This document shows positions 1 to 11,239 of a DNA stretch of 62,204 nt, one piece after another. The stretch comes from Halicephalobus mephisto (Eukaryota; Nematoda; Chromadorea; Rhabditida; Panagrolaimidae). Each line of letters starts with the position of its first letter. The first letter of the stretch is position 1. Below the pieces are notes generated by a model, which saw nothing but the letters and a program-made list of their open reading frames with translations, did no database searches and had not been told where the DNA came from. A program made the position numbers and the translations under genes. The stretch spans positions 1 through 62,204 of the forward strand of contig SWDT01000279.1 in assembly GCA_009193035.1 (NCBI GenBank), read 5' to 3'.

Positions 1-1154
1 CATACCAAGCGCATCTATGACTTTACCCCATCTAATAGGCAGATCCATTATTCCTTTACGATAAAAATCCTGGGACTTAGAAGCAAAAAACAAAGCGAGA
101 TCATTTTTGAGATCGTCCCGAGAATCATAGATTTTCTCAGAAACATAGGCCTTTAAAGATCGGAAAAGATGGTAATCGGACGGAGAGATATCGGGAGAGT
201 ATGGGGGATGAATAACAGAAACTCATTTTAGATCGAGAATTTTTTGGCGGGTCACCTTAGCAATATGGGGCCGGGCGTTGTCGTGAAGAAAGTATACTCG
301 GTCCTGCTTTCCCTTTAGTTCGGCTTGAACGCGATCGAGTTGTTCACAATACAGTTCCTTATCAACCGTAGTATTGTCGGGTAGAAGTTCCCAGTGAACG
401 ACGCCGCGCATGTTCCACCACACACTGAGTAAGACCTTTTTATCACCTTGATTGGGTTTCGGCACTTGAAATCCTGGGTCACCTTTGCCGAGCCACTGAC
501 GCTTGTGGGAATAGTTGACGTACAGCACCCATGACTCATCTCCAGTGATCAAATTTGAAAGCCAGTCGGTGTTACGATGGGACGTCAGATTTGTCATGCA
601 CGCCTCGAGTCGCTGGCGTTGATGGTTGTCGTCCAGTTCATGAGGCACCCATGCTCCGCATTTCCAGGACTTTCCCAATTCATGAAGATGATTGGCGATT
701 ACTGAATGATGACACTGGAACTCACGTGCAAGAATCCGAGTTGAAAGCCGAGGGTCATCTTCAATAAGTTCCAGCAAACGATCCAGATTTACCGAGAGTT
801 GGCCTCCAGGATGGGATTGATCATCGAGGTTGTAGTTTCCGTTCTTGAATTTCTCGAACCAGTTGAATGTTGTGCTTCTGGAGAGGGCTGCATCTCCCAT
901 CGTACGGCATATATTGCGGTGAGCTGCGGCTGCGTTGTGGCCCATACGGTACTCATGAAGAAGAAGGAGGCGAAGTTCTTTACGCGAAAGTTTCATAGCA
1001 GTTCTTCGCGCTAGACTTTCGTAACAACTGGGTGCGACAGTTATAACTTCTGACTTCCAGCTTTATATATACCTAGTCATAATATGTTCTGGAACTCTCC
1101 CGACATAGATACAAAAATCCAAAAAAAAGTCCAAATTTCAACCCGACAACCTAA
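1..1154 (-). mobile_element. mariner transposon, 5' part, cut by window edge
   Basis: Transposase reads on the minus strand from the ATG at 994-996 to the window edge. Motifs of the mariner family are visible: an N-terminal helix-turn-helix region, WVPHEL, the first catalytic Asp in GDESW, the second in HDNARPH, and the third in SPSDYH, spaced as in a DD34D transposase. One TGA at 223-225 interrupts an otherwise open frame, so this copy carries a single nonsense codon between the second and third catalytic Asp. The 5' terminal inverted repeat ends at 1154 (reading TTAGGTTGTCGGGTTGAAAT on the minus strand) and is followed by TA, the target dinucleotide of the family. The other end lies outside the window. 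Confidence 0.9.
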
Positions 1155-1165
1155 TATATACTACT

Positions 1166-2400
1166 AATTGAACTTTTTTATTATTTTATCGAATTAGGTT
1201 TTAAGCACTTCGATCCAGTAATGTAATTTGAATTTGCTCGAAATCTGGAATTGGTGCATGACAGTTTGATTTCAATAATGAGAATTTTAAAGAAAATAAA
1301 TTTTTGGACAGAAACTATGTTAAAAAAAGTCTGAATACTAAGAACCATAGAATACTGTAGGGTATGACGTGGCCTTCAGTTGTCCTTTGTGAGATATTTA
1401 ATTGTTTTTGCTTTATTGTTACAGATGAATAATATTCTTCCTATTTTTATCCTAACAGTAAGAAACTATAAAAATTAGATATTTTTAATTATTTTCAATT
1501 AATCAATGATGTCCAGTTTTATAATTTAAGAATATCTCCATCATTTAATTGAATTTGTCAGTTATATTTGAAAAGTTGAATCAATTATTATTATTATATT
1601 TCGTTATATTCAACTTTTAAAGACTTTCAACTAAGGTTAGAAGTCGGGAATATTCTCGAGTTAGATTATTGCCGGGAATTGTGTAACCCTACTTTCAACT
1701 GATCTTGTTTCCTCCTTGTGTGACGTATCTGGCGATGTAGTTGAAGACCCTCAACATTGGGATGAGTACGTCAGTAACCCCGTTGATCGGAGATCCGCAG
1801 ACCCTCACACAATGGATATTCAATCCGATGCTAGCAACTGATTTGGAAATCAAGGCACATTTCTCGAGTTTTGAAGATACCCTCGATGGAATCCTCCATC
1901 ATCGTCAGAAGGAAACATGAGGACAACTGAGGTCTGTTGCTTCCGGCATTGAACAATGTAGCGCTGGAATGAGTGAACCAGCCCTCGGACATCATCTGGT
2001 AGGTCTCGACAACCGAAGTCATATCCCTTCCATGGATCCCGATAGATGCTCTCAGGAGCATTTCCTGAGAACGTTCAACAATTTTTCCCTTAATCTTCAG
2101 GAGATAAGACCGTTCGAGTCTTGAATGCAAAGTAGTTGTAGTTGTAATCACTTTCATAATCGACACAACTATAGTAGTATACAACTACCATCTCTGATGC
2201 ATCCCACTCCTCAAAAAACACCTTTTGACACATTTTATCCATTATTTATATAAAACCACTCAAAATTAAACCAAATTTGCATTAACGCACACCCCACTCA
2301 TCTGCGCCAGAATTTGCATAACCCAAAAATTACCATTTTTATTCAAATTTTCTCTTTAATTAAATAGTACAAACATTAGTAATCTTCTTAGCAGAAATCT
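1166..2400. repeat. duplicated block, copy 1 (RNR fragment plus upstream region)
   Basis: This stretch recurs at 14294-15110. The first part (about 1166-1340) and the second part (about 1789-2400) both match, while about 420 bases (1371-1788) are absent from the second copy. The block ends just upstream of the TDP-43-domain protease gene in both places, so promoter and gene were probably duplicated together. The part at about 2195-2340 is also present, more diverged and inverted, at 18115-18245. Confidence 0.85.
1683..2170 (-). pseudogene. Ribonucleotide reductase large subunit fragment, copy 1
   Basis: The minus strand encodes a piece of the N-terminal half of class I ribonucleotide reductase large subunit: [18 protein letters not shown], the [17 protein letters not shown] segment, [11 protein letters not shown] and, after a frameshift near 1850, a segment ending in [19 protein letters not shown]. 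It has no introns and lacks the rest of the enzyme, including the C-terminal half with most of the radical-transfer and active-site residues, so it cannot be a working reductase. It probably arose as a captured or retrocopied fragment. It runs antisense to, and ends upstream of, the protease gene at 2604. Confidence 0.85.
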
Positions 2401-2603
2401 CCCCTGAGCAATAGATCTCTTTTCAACTTTATTTATACGGATTTAAAATGGTGCGCATCTTTGTTCTTGGCGTTATGTTTTAAATTTTTCCAAAAATTTT
2501 TTTCTAACAGAATTGCATTTTCCTTGATTATAGTTATTTTATAATTATTTCTGACTTGATTTCTTTTTATTTAATTTATATGAAACGCTTATCCTTTCAG
2601 AAA

Positions 2604-4166
2604 ATGATCAGAATCACCGATCGCGAGAGTAGTAAAACTCTTTTGATTCCTGTCGATCACGAAGGATTGCTTTCCTTTTCAGTATTGAACCAATATTTCC
2701 CTGGAGCAACTGGGCTGGTGTACTTGGAAGAGAACGGAAAGGAAGAAATCACGGTTTTGTGAATTTTTCATAAACTTATCAGTACTTTTAAATTACTTTT
2801 AGGTTTGATGAATCGATAAAAAAATTGCTCCCGCCCGCCGATGGATGGAGTAAAAATTTCTACATCGTTCGGCCTTCAATATCCGCTAGACGTATGTTTG
2901 TACATATTTATTTTAAAAATATTTAAATTATCATGCTTAATATTTTAGATGTCGTTTCTAAACGAAGACGAGTGGATAATGTCCTTTCGGAGGTATTATT
3001 TATAGTTTAAAAATGCTTTATTCATTATTTATTGTTTAGGAAGAGAAAATGTCTTATTGGGAGCTCTATAAGCATTATTTATTCTACACAAAACTTGATG
3101 AAAAAACGAAGACAGCCGCTTCTCTTCTCGATGATCACCATCTCGTCCTCTGCTTGCATGAGATTCCTCTACTACAAGAAATAAGAGTGGAATTGATCCG
3201 ACTTTCCACTGAACTACAGGAATTCCTTACAGAATATAGCGGTGATGATACTTTCAAAGAGACTTATTCCTCCAAACTACAAGGGAAAATTTCCGCGAAA
3301 GAAAAAAAACTCAACCACGAAGCGAGCGAAATTGTGATGGAATTTATTGACTATAAATCTGAAACTTTCCTCACGAAAGTCGAATATTACAATTGGCAGA
3401 ATGATATATGTATAATGCGCTCTCTAAAGCTTCTTCATCACACTACACCTGGAACAGAATATTGTGACCGTGGAACAAATTACATCATATTGGTAAGTAT
3501 CTTTTAGTAATGATAACTTTTTAATGAAAAGATTAATATAGAAATTTAACTTAAAATAATTTCAACAATATTTTAACATTACTCTTTCAAACTTCTTTAT
3601 ACATTTTTGATTTACTATGAATTTAGGGATTTCGACCACCCGAATACTCTCATTGCATAATCGAAGGAATCATCTCAGGCTTCATGGATGATCATTATCT
3701 TTGTGGTGCTCCTGGAGCTTTTCCTGGTATGAGCGGTGGACCTGTTTTGGAAAAATTTGCAAGTGGAGAAGGTCGATTATTAGGGATTTGTTCTGGTGCG
3801 AAAGATACTCTAATTGGAATAAATTCATCGTTTGGTGAAGCACTCAATGCTCTAAGCAATGCACAAACTAACCTTCCATATGTCTTAATTGTTCCGACTC
3901 TTCACTTCCGCTTCGGTAAATTTAATCATTACATCTCTTCAGTAATTTTTTAATTTTAGGACTTCCAAAACAAAAAACAAAATCGTATGAGGTTTGTTTT
4001 CTAAAATTTAATTTTGTAATTATGCAAAAGTTTTACCTAAAGTTATTCTGTTTTATGATCTTTTTAGCTAATTAAAACCATCGAAAAATTACATCTTTCA
4101 CGGCCATCTAGCGCAGTTTCTATGACCAAGAATAGCGAAGATAAAATTACACAGACAGAAGATTGA
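2604..4166 (+). CDS. TDP-43 N-terminal-domain / trypsin-like protease fusion, copy 1
   Basis: Proposed exons: 2604-2758, 2803-2891, 2949-2992, 3040-3492, 3627-3915, 3960-3991 and 4068-4166; all phases agree and give 386 residues. Residues 1 to about 80 match the ubiquitin-like N-terminal domain of TDP-43 (FPGATGL and PPADGWSKNFYIV are the key stretches), followed by a basic SKRRRVD segment like the TDP-43 nuclear signal. RNA-recognition motifs are absent. Instead residues 125-300 resemble a PA-clan serine protease: candidate triad His136 in LCLHE, Asp218 in NDICIM and Ser283 in GMSGGPV. The function is unknown; proteolysis combined with head-to-tail oligomerisation through the N-terminal domain is an inference. 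The acceptor ctttcag lies 3 bases before the ATG, which suggests trans-splicing. Confident in gene structure, moderately in the protease call. Confidence 0.8.
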
Positions 4167-5850
4167 TGTTATATGTACTTATTGTTGAATACCGTTCTTT
4201 TAAATACAATTACTGTCGACGGAGTCGAAGGTAAAAAAAGAGAAATAGAAAACAAAGAGAAGGCTAAACGAATATGTGTTCCATGTTCACGTAAAGGAGG
4301 GAAAACGGAGAAAGAAGGGTCTCGTAGCGAAAGGAAGAAGGTCCAAACGGGAAAAATTGGGGATGAGGACGATAATCTATGCCACAATTTGCCCAAAATT
4401 GCGAACTGATTATACTTGCGATTTTTTTCGTGTTGAGACCAGAGATTTCTTAGTTTTTAGAATTATTTACTACTAAATCTGCTTCTTTTCATTGTTACAA
4501 TATATTTTGCAATTTTCTCCATCTTCGTACTTACAAATAGTCATTTAGATGCATTGTAACATATTTAGATTCATTATTAATTATGTCATTGCAATTATGG
4601 GAATTGATTGATTGAGGAAATTCCGTTTAAAATGTTAATAAGATACATTGTAATTCATAATTTGAGATAAATCTACTAGTATTGATGTGAAAAGTGGACT
4701 TTTTTGGCTTTTAAATGCTCTATCTATTATAAAAATTGTTAAAAATAAATTTTCATCAATTGTTAGAAAAAAAATTTTTAAAACCACTGAAAATAACATT
4801 TGAGTGGTCCTAGCACGAAAAAATGAGAAATCTGAAGGTTTACCATTTTGGGTGAATTGGCGAAACGTGACATTGTTCACTCATCGATTCCAAAAATTTT
4901 AAATCAGAAGAATTGCATTTTTAAGAGTCAGTTTTCAGAATTAAAAAAATATTTAATAATAAAAATCTTCATTCAAAAATATCCTAACATTTTTTCAAAT
5001 TTTATTTTTAATAAAAACCGATTAAATTTAAACAGATTAATTTTATACAAAAAATGAAATATTTGTATTCAGAATGCGAAAAAATTAATTATATAATTTC
5101 AATAAAATTCTTCGAAAAAACTGCCTAAAATTATTTCATTTAATAAATATAGTTATTATTTTCCAAAAATATTTAAAAAATGATTTCGGAAATAATTTTC
5201 ACATAATAATGATAAATTATATATTTCGCGTTTTATAGAAATTAATATTTAAAATTCTAATTGAAGTAGTATATATATGGCGTTTCTAGGACACCATTTA
5301 CCCAGAAAAACACTCAATTTTTACCCTTTTTAAGTCATTTTCACAATAAAAATCGTGTAAAATAGACCATTAAATTTTTAGCCACTAGCGCAGTCAATCG
5401 CCCGCCTTACTATTTTGACTTAAAGTCTTTAAATTTGAAGTGATTTTGATGATTTTTTGTGAACTTGAATGTTTGCAACTTTTCCACTCTTGGTATAACA
5501 CGCTAATTTTTAGTAAATTTAAAGGTTAAAATAGATAAAAACATTCATTTCAACTTGAGAGACCCTAGCTCACCCAAATCACCCACTTTCTAATAATTGA
5601 ATTTAAGCGTTAAAATTTGAGACGATTTTGTCGGTTTTTGATCAATTTTACCGATTTTTGTGAACTGGGACGTTCGTAGCTTTTCTTAGTATATAAATGG
5701 TTTATTTCACTCTACAATTAATACCGATAATTTCACTTCAATAAATTTACTTTATTTTCTTAAAATCAAACAAACATCAGATAAAAATCTTCTTTTGATA
5801 TTAAAAAAAATCTAAAATGGGAGGAAAAACTCTGATGACAGGTGAGACTT
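4167..5850. other. AT-rich gene-free stretch
   Basis: Overlapping short frames at 4173-4476 on both strands look like chance readings of a purine-rich patch. The rest is AT-rich with no convincing coding signal. The segment 5181-5265 recurs at about 14212-14300, next to the second duplicated block, so part of this stretch belongs to the same duplication history. Confidence 0.6.
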
Positions 5851-5854
5851 GTCC

Positions 5855-6101
5855 TTAGCAGCTTCCGTGAATACACCAGCGGCCATTATCACATGGACAA
5901 ACCCACTTTCTATTAGCGTTGCAATGACATCCCATACGTCTGCGGCGACCAGCTCGTGTTTCGGTAAGATGTTACGTTGGCCGAGTCCATCCTCAAACTC
6001 GGTCAGTTGGGCGCTCTCGAAGCTGTTTCCATGTGACGTGCCGACACGACGAGGGCGAACAAGGCGAACATGCAGATGAAGAAGAGTCCAGTGAAATTCA
6101 T
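5855..6101 (-). pseudogene. Small secreted cysteine-rich peptide, apparently frame-disrupted
   Basis: From the ATG at 6099-6101 the minus strand encodes a clear signal peptide (MNFTGLFFICMFALFALVVSA) but meets a stop after 32 codons. In a second frame downstream, a basic RRRR stretch is followed by a compact peptide with six cysteines ending at a TAA (5855-5857). The cysteine spacing is C-x-C-x7-C-x-C-x5-C-x4-C. Signal, pro-region and six-cysteine core are the parts expected of an antimicrobial or venom-like peptide, but they lie in different frames and no intron joins them cleanly. Either the gene has decayed or small indels are assembly errors. A core-promoter-like TATA sequence sits upstream at 6163-6174. 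Family not recognised. Confidence 0.4.
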
Positions 6102-6162
6102 TCTCGATTAGTCAACTAGAATATAGCGAAAACAGTTGAGTGTTGCTGAATCGCCTGAGGTC

Positions 6163-6174
6163 CTTTTATAGGAC
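6163..6174 (-). promoter_or_regulatory. TATA-box-like core promoter of the cysteine-rich peptide
   Basis: The minus strand reads CCTATAAAAGG about 60-70 bases upstream of the signal-peptide ATG, followed by a plausible start region. Strong TATA boxes are common on small inducible secreted-peptide genes; that link is inferred. Confidence 0.45.
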
Positions 6175-6549
6175 TTGTCTACTGTGGGGCAGATCAGATG
6201 CTTGTTTATCCGCCCACATTTCTGTACATAATAAATTTGCGGACATAACAAGTTTGCGGACAAGTACAGTGCCAGAGTATACAAATAAACAAATGAAATG
6301 TGGACATGATTAAATTATATATCACGGAAGTCGAAAGATGTCCTAACTTTATTCTGAGTGTGTAAAGTGATAAGAAGTTCTTTAAACAGTCGACCGATTT
6401 TATGATACTAAATTGATGTTCCATGTGTTCTTTTTCTCATGACCAATTGATGGTTATTAACGTTGATTAAAGTTAAGCAATCACATTCGTTGTTACACGG
6501 TTACAAAAGATTCTTTATTTTTTTATGAAATGGACAATTTTTTTATGAA

Positions 6550-6788
6550 ATGGACAGTAACGAGAAATGCAAGAAAGCGACTCGTAGTAAAAATTCCATC
6601 TACAAAAACTGTTATACTTTTGCTACCCGCCGTGAATTTGAGAACTGGTTTCAATGGTTCCGATCAACAAAAATGTGGCACAAGTGAGTTTGAATCCAAA
6701 TCTAAATAATTTTAAAAATTCAATACTTAAGCAAAGGACATCGTGATGGTTTCGTTTGGTTTGTTTGCAACTCTGCTCGATCTACAAA
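6550..6788 (+). pseudogene. Two-exon gene fragment interrupted by mariner, unknown
   Basis: Exons 6550-6683 and 6732-6788 join in frame and encode about 63 residues with a basic start, a YTFATRREFENWFQWF segment and a WFVCNSARSTK segment. The pattern loosely recalls zinc-binding DNA-binding domains at the N-terminus of MULE-type transposases, but this is weak. A mariner element begins 116 bases after the second exon, in what would be the next intron, and no continuation is seen beyond it. Probably a broken gene. Confidence 0.3.
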
Positions 6789-6904
6789 GTAAGTTGATAT
6801 TTGATAATTGATATTTGACAGCTGGTCTTTAAAAACAAGATTTGGAACAAAACAGTTGAAAACATTAACTTTAAAATTGCTGTAATTTTGATGAAAATTT
6901 TATA

Positions 6905-8190
6905 TTAGGTTGTCCAGATCAAAAGTTCGTCGATATCTGGCCATCTCACAGAGAAACTAAAAGAGCTGGCGAAATGAAATTTTGTGTGTATATTGCACAT
7001 TCATTTATCTAGCTAAATACTGAGTTTTAAAGAAGTACGTTAGGAAATGAATCGAAGAGAGCTCCAGAACTGAATTGATCAGTTTTATCAACGCATTTTT
7101 GTCAAATTTGGAGTGCTACTCGGTCGTAACGCGTTTTCTATTCACAGGGACCTCAAGAAATCACTGGACTGCCAGGCCTTTACAAAACGTACTGTACAGA
7201 AATCGGCCAAGCAGATCAAGGAGGGTCGAATTGATATAAATAAGGGTCGTGGAGGAGGGCATAGAATTCATAGTAAATCAGAACAAAGAGTAAAGATTGT
7301 CAAGCAGTATCTACCCGACAACAGAGATTGGAGCTTACACATGTTGGCTGAGGAAATTGGAATTTCAAAGACTACTCTTTATGAAATTACAACGGTAGAA
7401 CTGAAACTTAAGGAGGTCATGTGTAAATGAGTGCTGCATCTTCTATCTGAAGATCAAATTCATATCCATATTACTGTATCAGAACGTAACCTACGACGGT
7501 TCAGACGTAACAAGAACCTATTAAAACGTACTTTTGCCATAGATGAAATTTGGGTGGATTTTTACACCCAACCCAAACAAGAAAAAGAAAAGTTTAGCTC
7601 TCTGCAGAAGAGAAACGACCCACTATAGTACATGAGGAACTGCAGCATAGAAAGAGGATGCTAATCATGGCAATGGATTTTAATGGAATAGCTTTCTGGG
7701 AATTACTGGATGAAAAACAGACTGTAACTTCTGAAGTTTACAAAAGCTTCCTCGATCGTCATATCCCTAATTGGATCGGGATAAATGGCTGCTGCAATCC
7801 TAGTATTCTTCAAGACGATGCAAGACTTCACGTAGCAAGCATTCTAAAAGAATACTTGAATCTTAACAATATAGAGACCTGGATCCAGCCACCTTATTCC
7901 TATGATTTGCAGTCTTATGATTATAGCTGTTTTGGTCTCCTGAATCAGCGTCTTAGTACCAAGCATTACAACAACTAAACGGAACTTAAAGAAGCCATCC
8001 AAAAGAATATCGATGACGGATTGGTCGAAGGCTTATTTCTTGGTGTTCGTAGATTACCAGATCGATGAGAGCATGTCATCGAAAACGAAAGAGACTACTT
8101 ATGATTATATCATAGCTACGGCTCTGTACGCCTATTACTTTTCTTTTAATCCCAATAAACATCGACGAACTTTTGATCTGGACAACCTAA
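6905..8190 (+). mobile_element. mariner transposon with perfect inverted repeats and decayed transposase
   Basis: Element of 1286 bases bounded by perfect 30-base terminal inverted repeats at 6905-6934 and 8161-8190 (starting TTAGGTTGTCCAGATCAAAA), with TA on both sides. Transposase remnants lie at about 7080-8060: a helix-turn-helix region, then DEIWVDFY around the first catalytic Asp, QDDARLHVA around the second, and PPYSYDLQSYDY around the third. Several stops and frameshifts break the frame, so it is non-autonomous. It is a different mariner lineage from the copy at the left edge. The intact ends with a dead gene suggest it could have been moved by a transposase supplied elsewhere. Confidence 0.92.
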
Positions 8191-8700
8191 TATTTTTACT
8201 AAATGATACGTGCCCTTCAGTGTCCCTCTAGAATTCCACAGGAATGAGTTCTGACTGTGTTAAGTATTTTATGCAATCCTGTCAATTTTTCTTGATTATA
8301 AATAAGGAAATATCTAAGGGTAAATGTTTATTGACAGACAACAAGGTTGTCCGAGAGTTTCTTCAAAACTCTACAAACCATTAACAAATTACGACATTAC
8401 AAAATTAGCTAAAGAATTAAAAAGTTTCAGAGGGGTATTTATGAGGGATACTATTTATATGACTACAATAAAAAAATTCACATAATTTTCCTCATTATAC
8501 TATATATACATAATTAGTAAATAAGTAAATTCCTCATAATTCTCCTTTTTCAGATATCAGAACAATACTTAGATTTTTATTCAATATGCATATTTTTTTA
8601 ATTACAAAACAAATTTATTACTGAAGATTAGAAATCAGTATTTGTAGTTTACACTCAAGTTCAGTTTTCAGTTTTTATCGACCAGAAAAGAAAGAAAAGG
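8191..8700. other. AT-rich spacer between mariner and membrane-protein gene
   Basis: No gene seen. The DNA right after the mariner would be the continuation of the interrupted fragment at 6550-6788, but no in-frame exon was found. Confidence 0.5.
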
Positions 8701-8703
8701 AGT

Positions 8704-10620
8704 TTAAGATGTCTTCGGAATTTCACAACCATCAGTATCGGAAGCGCTATAGGGGACCGAAGTATAATTATTAGAATGCCTCTCTGGATCATCTGATGAA
8801 TTCTGTATAGACTTACATTTTCGATTGTAAAGGAAGTATGCAGTAAGAAGCAAGATCAAGATAAACAAAAATGTGCCACCCACGATGAACACAGTCTTTC
8901 GCTCAATCGAGAAACAATTAACACATTCACTCACATCAGGGGACTGCTCAGTTGTTACGTTGTGTGCTCCGTTGATTTCTTTTTCATGCTCATTCCATAA
9001 ATTAACTATCTTTTCTTGTAAAGTACTAGACCACTTGAATAAGTTTTCATTTTCGAATTTATCCCCAGATGGATACTTTTCTTCCTGACTGTTTTCAAGT
9101 CCCATCATGACTTTAATAAAAGGATCATCTTTACAGGGAGAAAAGTAACCTTGATCTACATTAGAATCCTTGTACATGTAAAGAGATCTTGTTGTACAAG
9201 CAACACATAAATTTCTGCTTCCACAGTATTTCTTGGATTTGAGTTTATTGTAGAAATATTTAGGTAATCCGTCTTTATCGAATTCACGATGTGAACAAAT
9301 AGGATCTAGAGAATACAGTCTTTTTGATATAAGATTCTCTTTGATATTTTCGAATGGCATGCGAACAGGGCTTGTAGGGGGATTGGAAAAATAAATTAAA
9401 ACTTTCATATCTTCGACCTGAATTTCTGCAACAGTTTTATCTTTCCTACCAACACAGGAATCCAAAGATCCGTATATAGTCCATATTTTATCATAGTTGT
9501 AATGATGGACAAGATCATGGTAGATAAAACCTGTGATATTTCTCATGCAAAGCAAAGCATCATCACAGTTCTTGAAACTCAGGAAGCCGGAAGGATAGAT
9601 ACGATTAGAATATATCCCACATTCGCTGTCGCCTCTCTAAATCAATTGAAATTTACAAGATATTCTACATAAATTTTAATATCTAAATTATTTATATAGT
9701 AATTTTTGGTATTTTTGGTTTTATTCTTCAAAATCAGTATCCGAAATGAAGCTTTCAACCAACCCTAGAATATTAAAAAAATAATGTTAGAAAACTTACA
9801 TTCGCGTGATCAGGACAACCTTGATGGATATTACAGTTTGGAAGAACATTTGTTTCAGTAGAACAATTATTTAGATTATGTTCATTAAGATGTCTAACAA
9901 TCATAGCTGGAGTCAATAAGTTTGGAACTTCTCTTCTTTGCTCTCGAATCAATGTTAAAACGGATATAGCTGTATCTTCTATGTGCTTTGTAGCTTCTTC
10001 TGTGTCGTTCGTCAAAACTGTATGACAGAATCCATAGGCAAACACTAGTTTAATTACAACTCCTTCAAACTTTTTCGTGAGTAAATTTGCATATTCAGAT
10101 TTGAAATTGGCTAATTTCAAGTGCTTGTAATATGTTGAATCTTCTTTATCCAGTTTATACTTAAACTTTGAGAGAATATCCAACGGATAATTGTCATTAC
10201 AACTTTTTCTCACATCAGCCAAGGATATCTTTGATTGATTATTGAAAAATAATTTCATAGAGTCGAGTAGTGCATATGTGCGCATTTCAACATCCTGAAT
10301 GTTATTTTTACGCCTTCGTTATTTAAAGAAAAACAAACTCTTTCGTAATCACTTGTCAAAGCTGACTTTAAAATATCTGGCATACTGTAGTCGAATTCTC
10401 TCTTCAAATTTTGCAGAGTGTTGTCGATTACAGGGACAACTTTTTCTTCGAAAAGTTCTTTGTGGATATTACGAATCTTCTGGATGGTTTGGAAAGCTGT
10501 TACAGCCACACTAATAACTTTAGCGACACCCGTAGCTATAGCGGCTATAGTTATAGGTTCTGCAGTCGTAGCTGAGATTAGACAAAGAAGAAAAATTCCT
10601 AATAATAAGGTGATTTTCAT
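8704..10620 (-). CDS. Type I single-pass membrane protein of unknown family, with one frameshift
   Basis: Exons on the minus strand: about 9800-10620 and 8704-9636, joined in phase across a 163-base intron with a gtaagt donor. The protein begins with a signal peptide (ends at TTAEP), then a hydrophobic glycine/alanine-rich helix, an alpha-helical region, a cysteine-containing ectodomain, a transmembrane segment (FIVGGTFLFILILLLTAYFL) and a short cytoplasmic tail. The reading frame breaks near 10300, inside a run of A bases, so this is either a one-base assembly error or a mutation. It lies back to back with the penton-like gene inside the virus-like block, so it may be transposon cargo or a second surface glycoprotein; neither is shown. 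I do not recognise the family. Confidence 0.55.
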
Positions 10621-10650
10621 ATTGGTAGGTGAACAATAATGCTTTCTTGA

Positions 10651-11232
10651 ATGATGTTTATATTCATCGTCTTATCTAAATGGAAGAAAAAAATCCGAAC
10701 ATCAACTTGTGTTTCCTACTCTTCCAGTGCTTATGACTCGAAATCACTGATTACAGTAGAGAAGATAAAAAATTTCTTCATTATAAATGACGATTTTCAT
10801 TTTACAACATCCAACGATTCAACTTTTGAGTATTCCATTCCACAAGAGGTTTTACGTAAGAAGTATAAAATAGGAGTTGTAAAATTGGATGGTTATTTGG
10901 AACTTAAGAATAAAAAAAATAAAAATGACCGAAATAATAACAATAAATCGACTTCATCAAATTTTTACTCAAATAATATCAATAACGTTGATAATATTTT
11001 TATTACATGCAATTTAATTGAAGATTGTTATGTTAACAAAAAGATGTTAAATTCAATCTATAGATTTAGACCCAATGATGAAATAAAAATAGAATCAAAA
11101 AATATTATTTATCATGAAGTAACTAACAGATCAAATAAAATAAATTTAAAATTAGTAGATATTAACAATCATTTGATTGATTTTAAAAACATTAATATTT
11201 ATATTGAATTGGAATTGAAAGAGATATCATAA
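10651..11232 (+). CDS. Penton-like minor capsid (single jelly-roll) protein of a Maverick/Polinton
   Basis: One open frame of 193 residues. The segment SIPQEVLRKKYKIGVVKLDG and the C-terminal pattern IIYHEVTN...LVDINNHLIDFKNINIYIEL match what I know of the minor capsid protein in Maverick/Polinton elements, where a final beta-strand pattern of this kind is characteristic. The central part carries an asparagine/lysine-rich low-complexity insert. The N-terminus is uncertain and may include non-homologous sequence. A diverged remnant of the same protein's N-terminal part appears at about 17215-17310. It is the only forward gene in an otherwise minus-strand cluster. Confidence 0.55.
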   Translation: MMFIFIVLSKWKKKIRTSTCVSYSSSAYDSKSLITVEKIKNFFIINDDFHFTTSNDSTFEYSIPQEVLRKKYKIGVVKLDGYLELKNKKNKNDRNNNNKSTSSNFYSNNINNVDNIFITCNLIEDCYVNKKMLNSIYRFRPNDEIKIESKNIIYHEVTNRSNKINLKLVDINNHLIDFKNINIYIELELKEIS

Positions 11233-11239
11233 GAAAGTT

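Noticed and set aside
4173..4476. Three overlapping short frames on both strands
   Set aside because: They share one purine-rich patch and give no recognisable protein.
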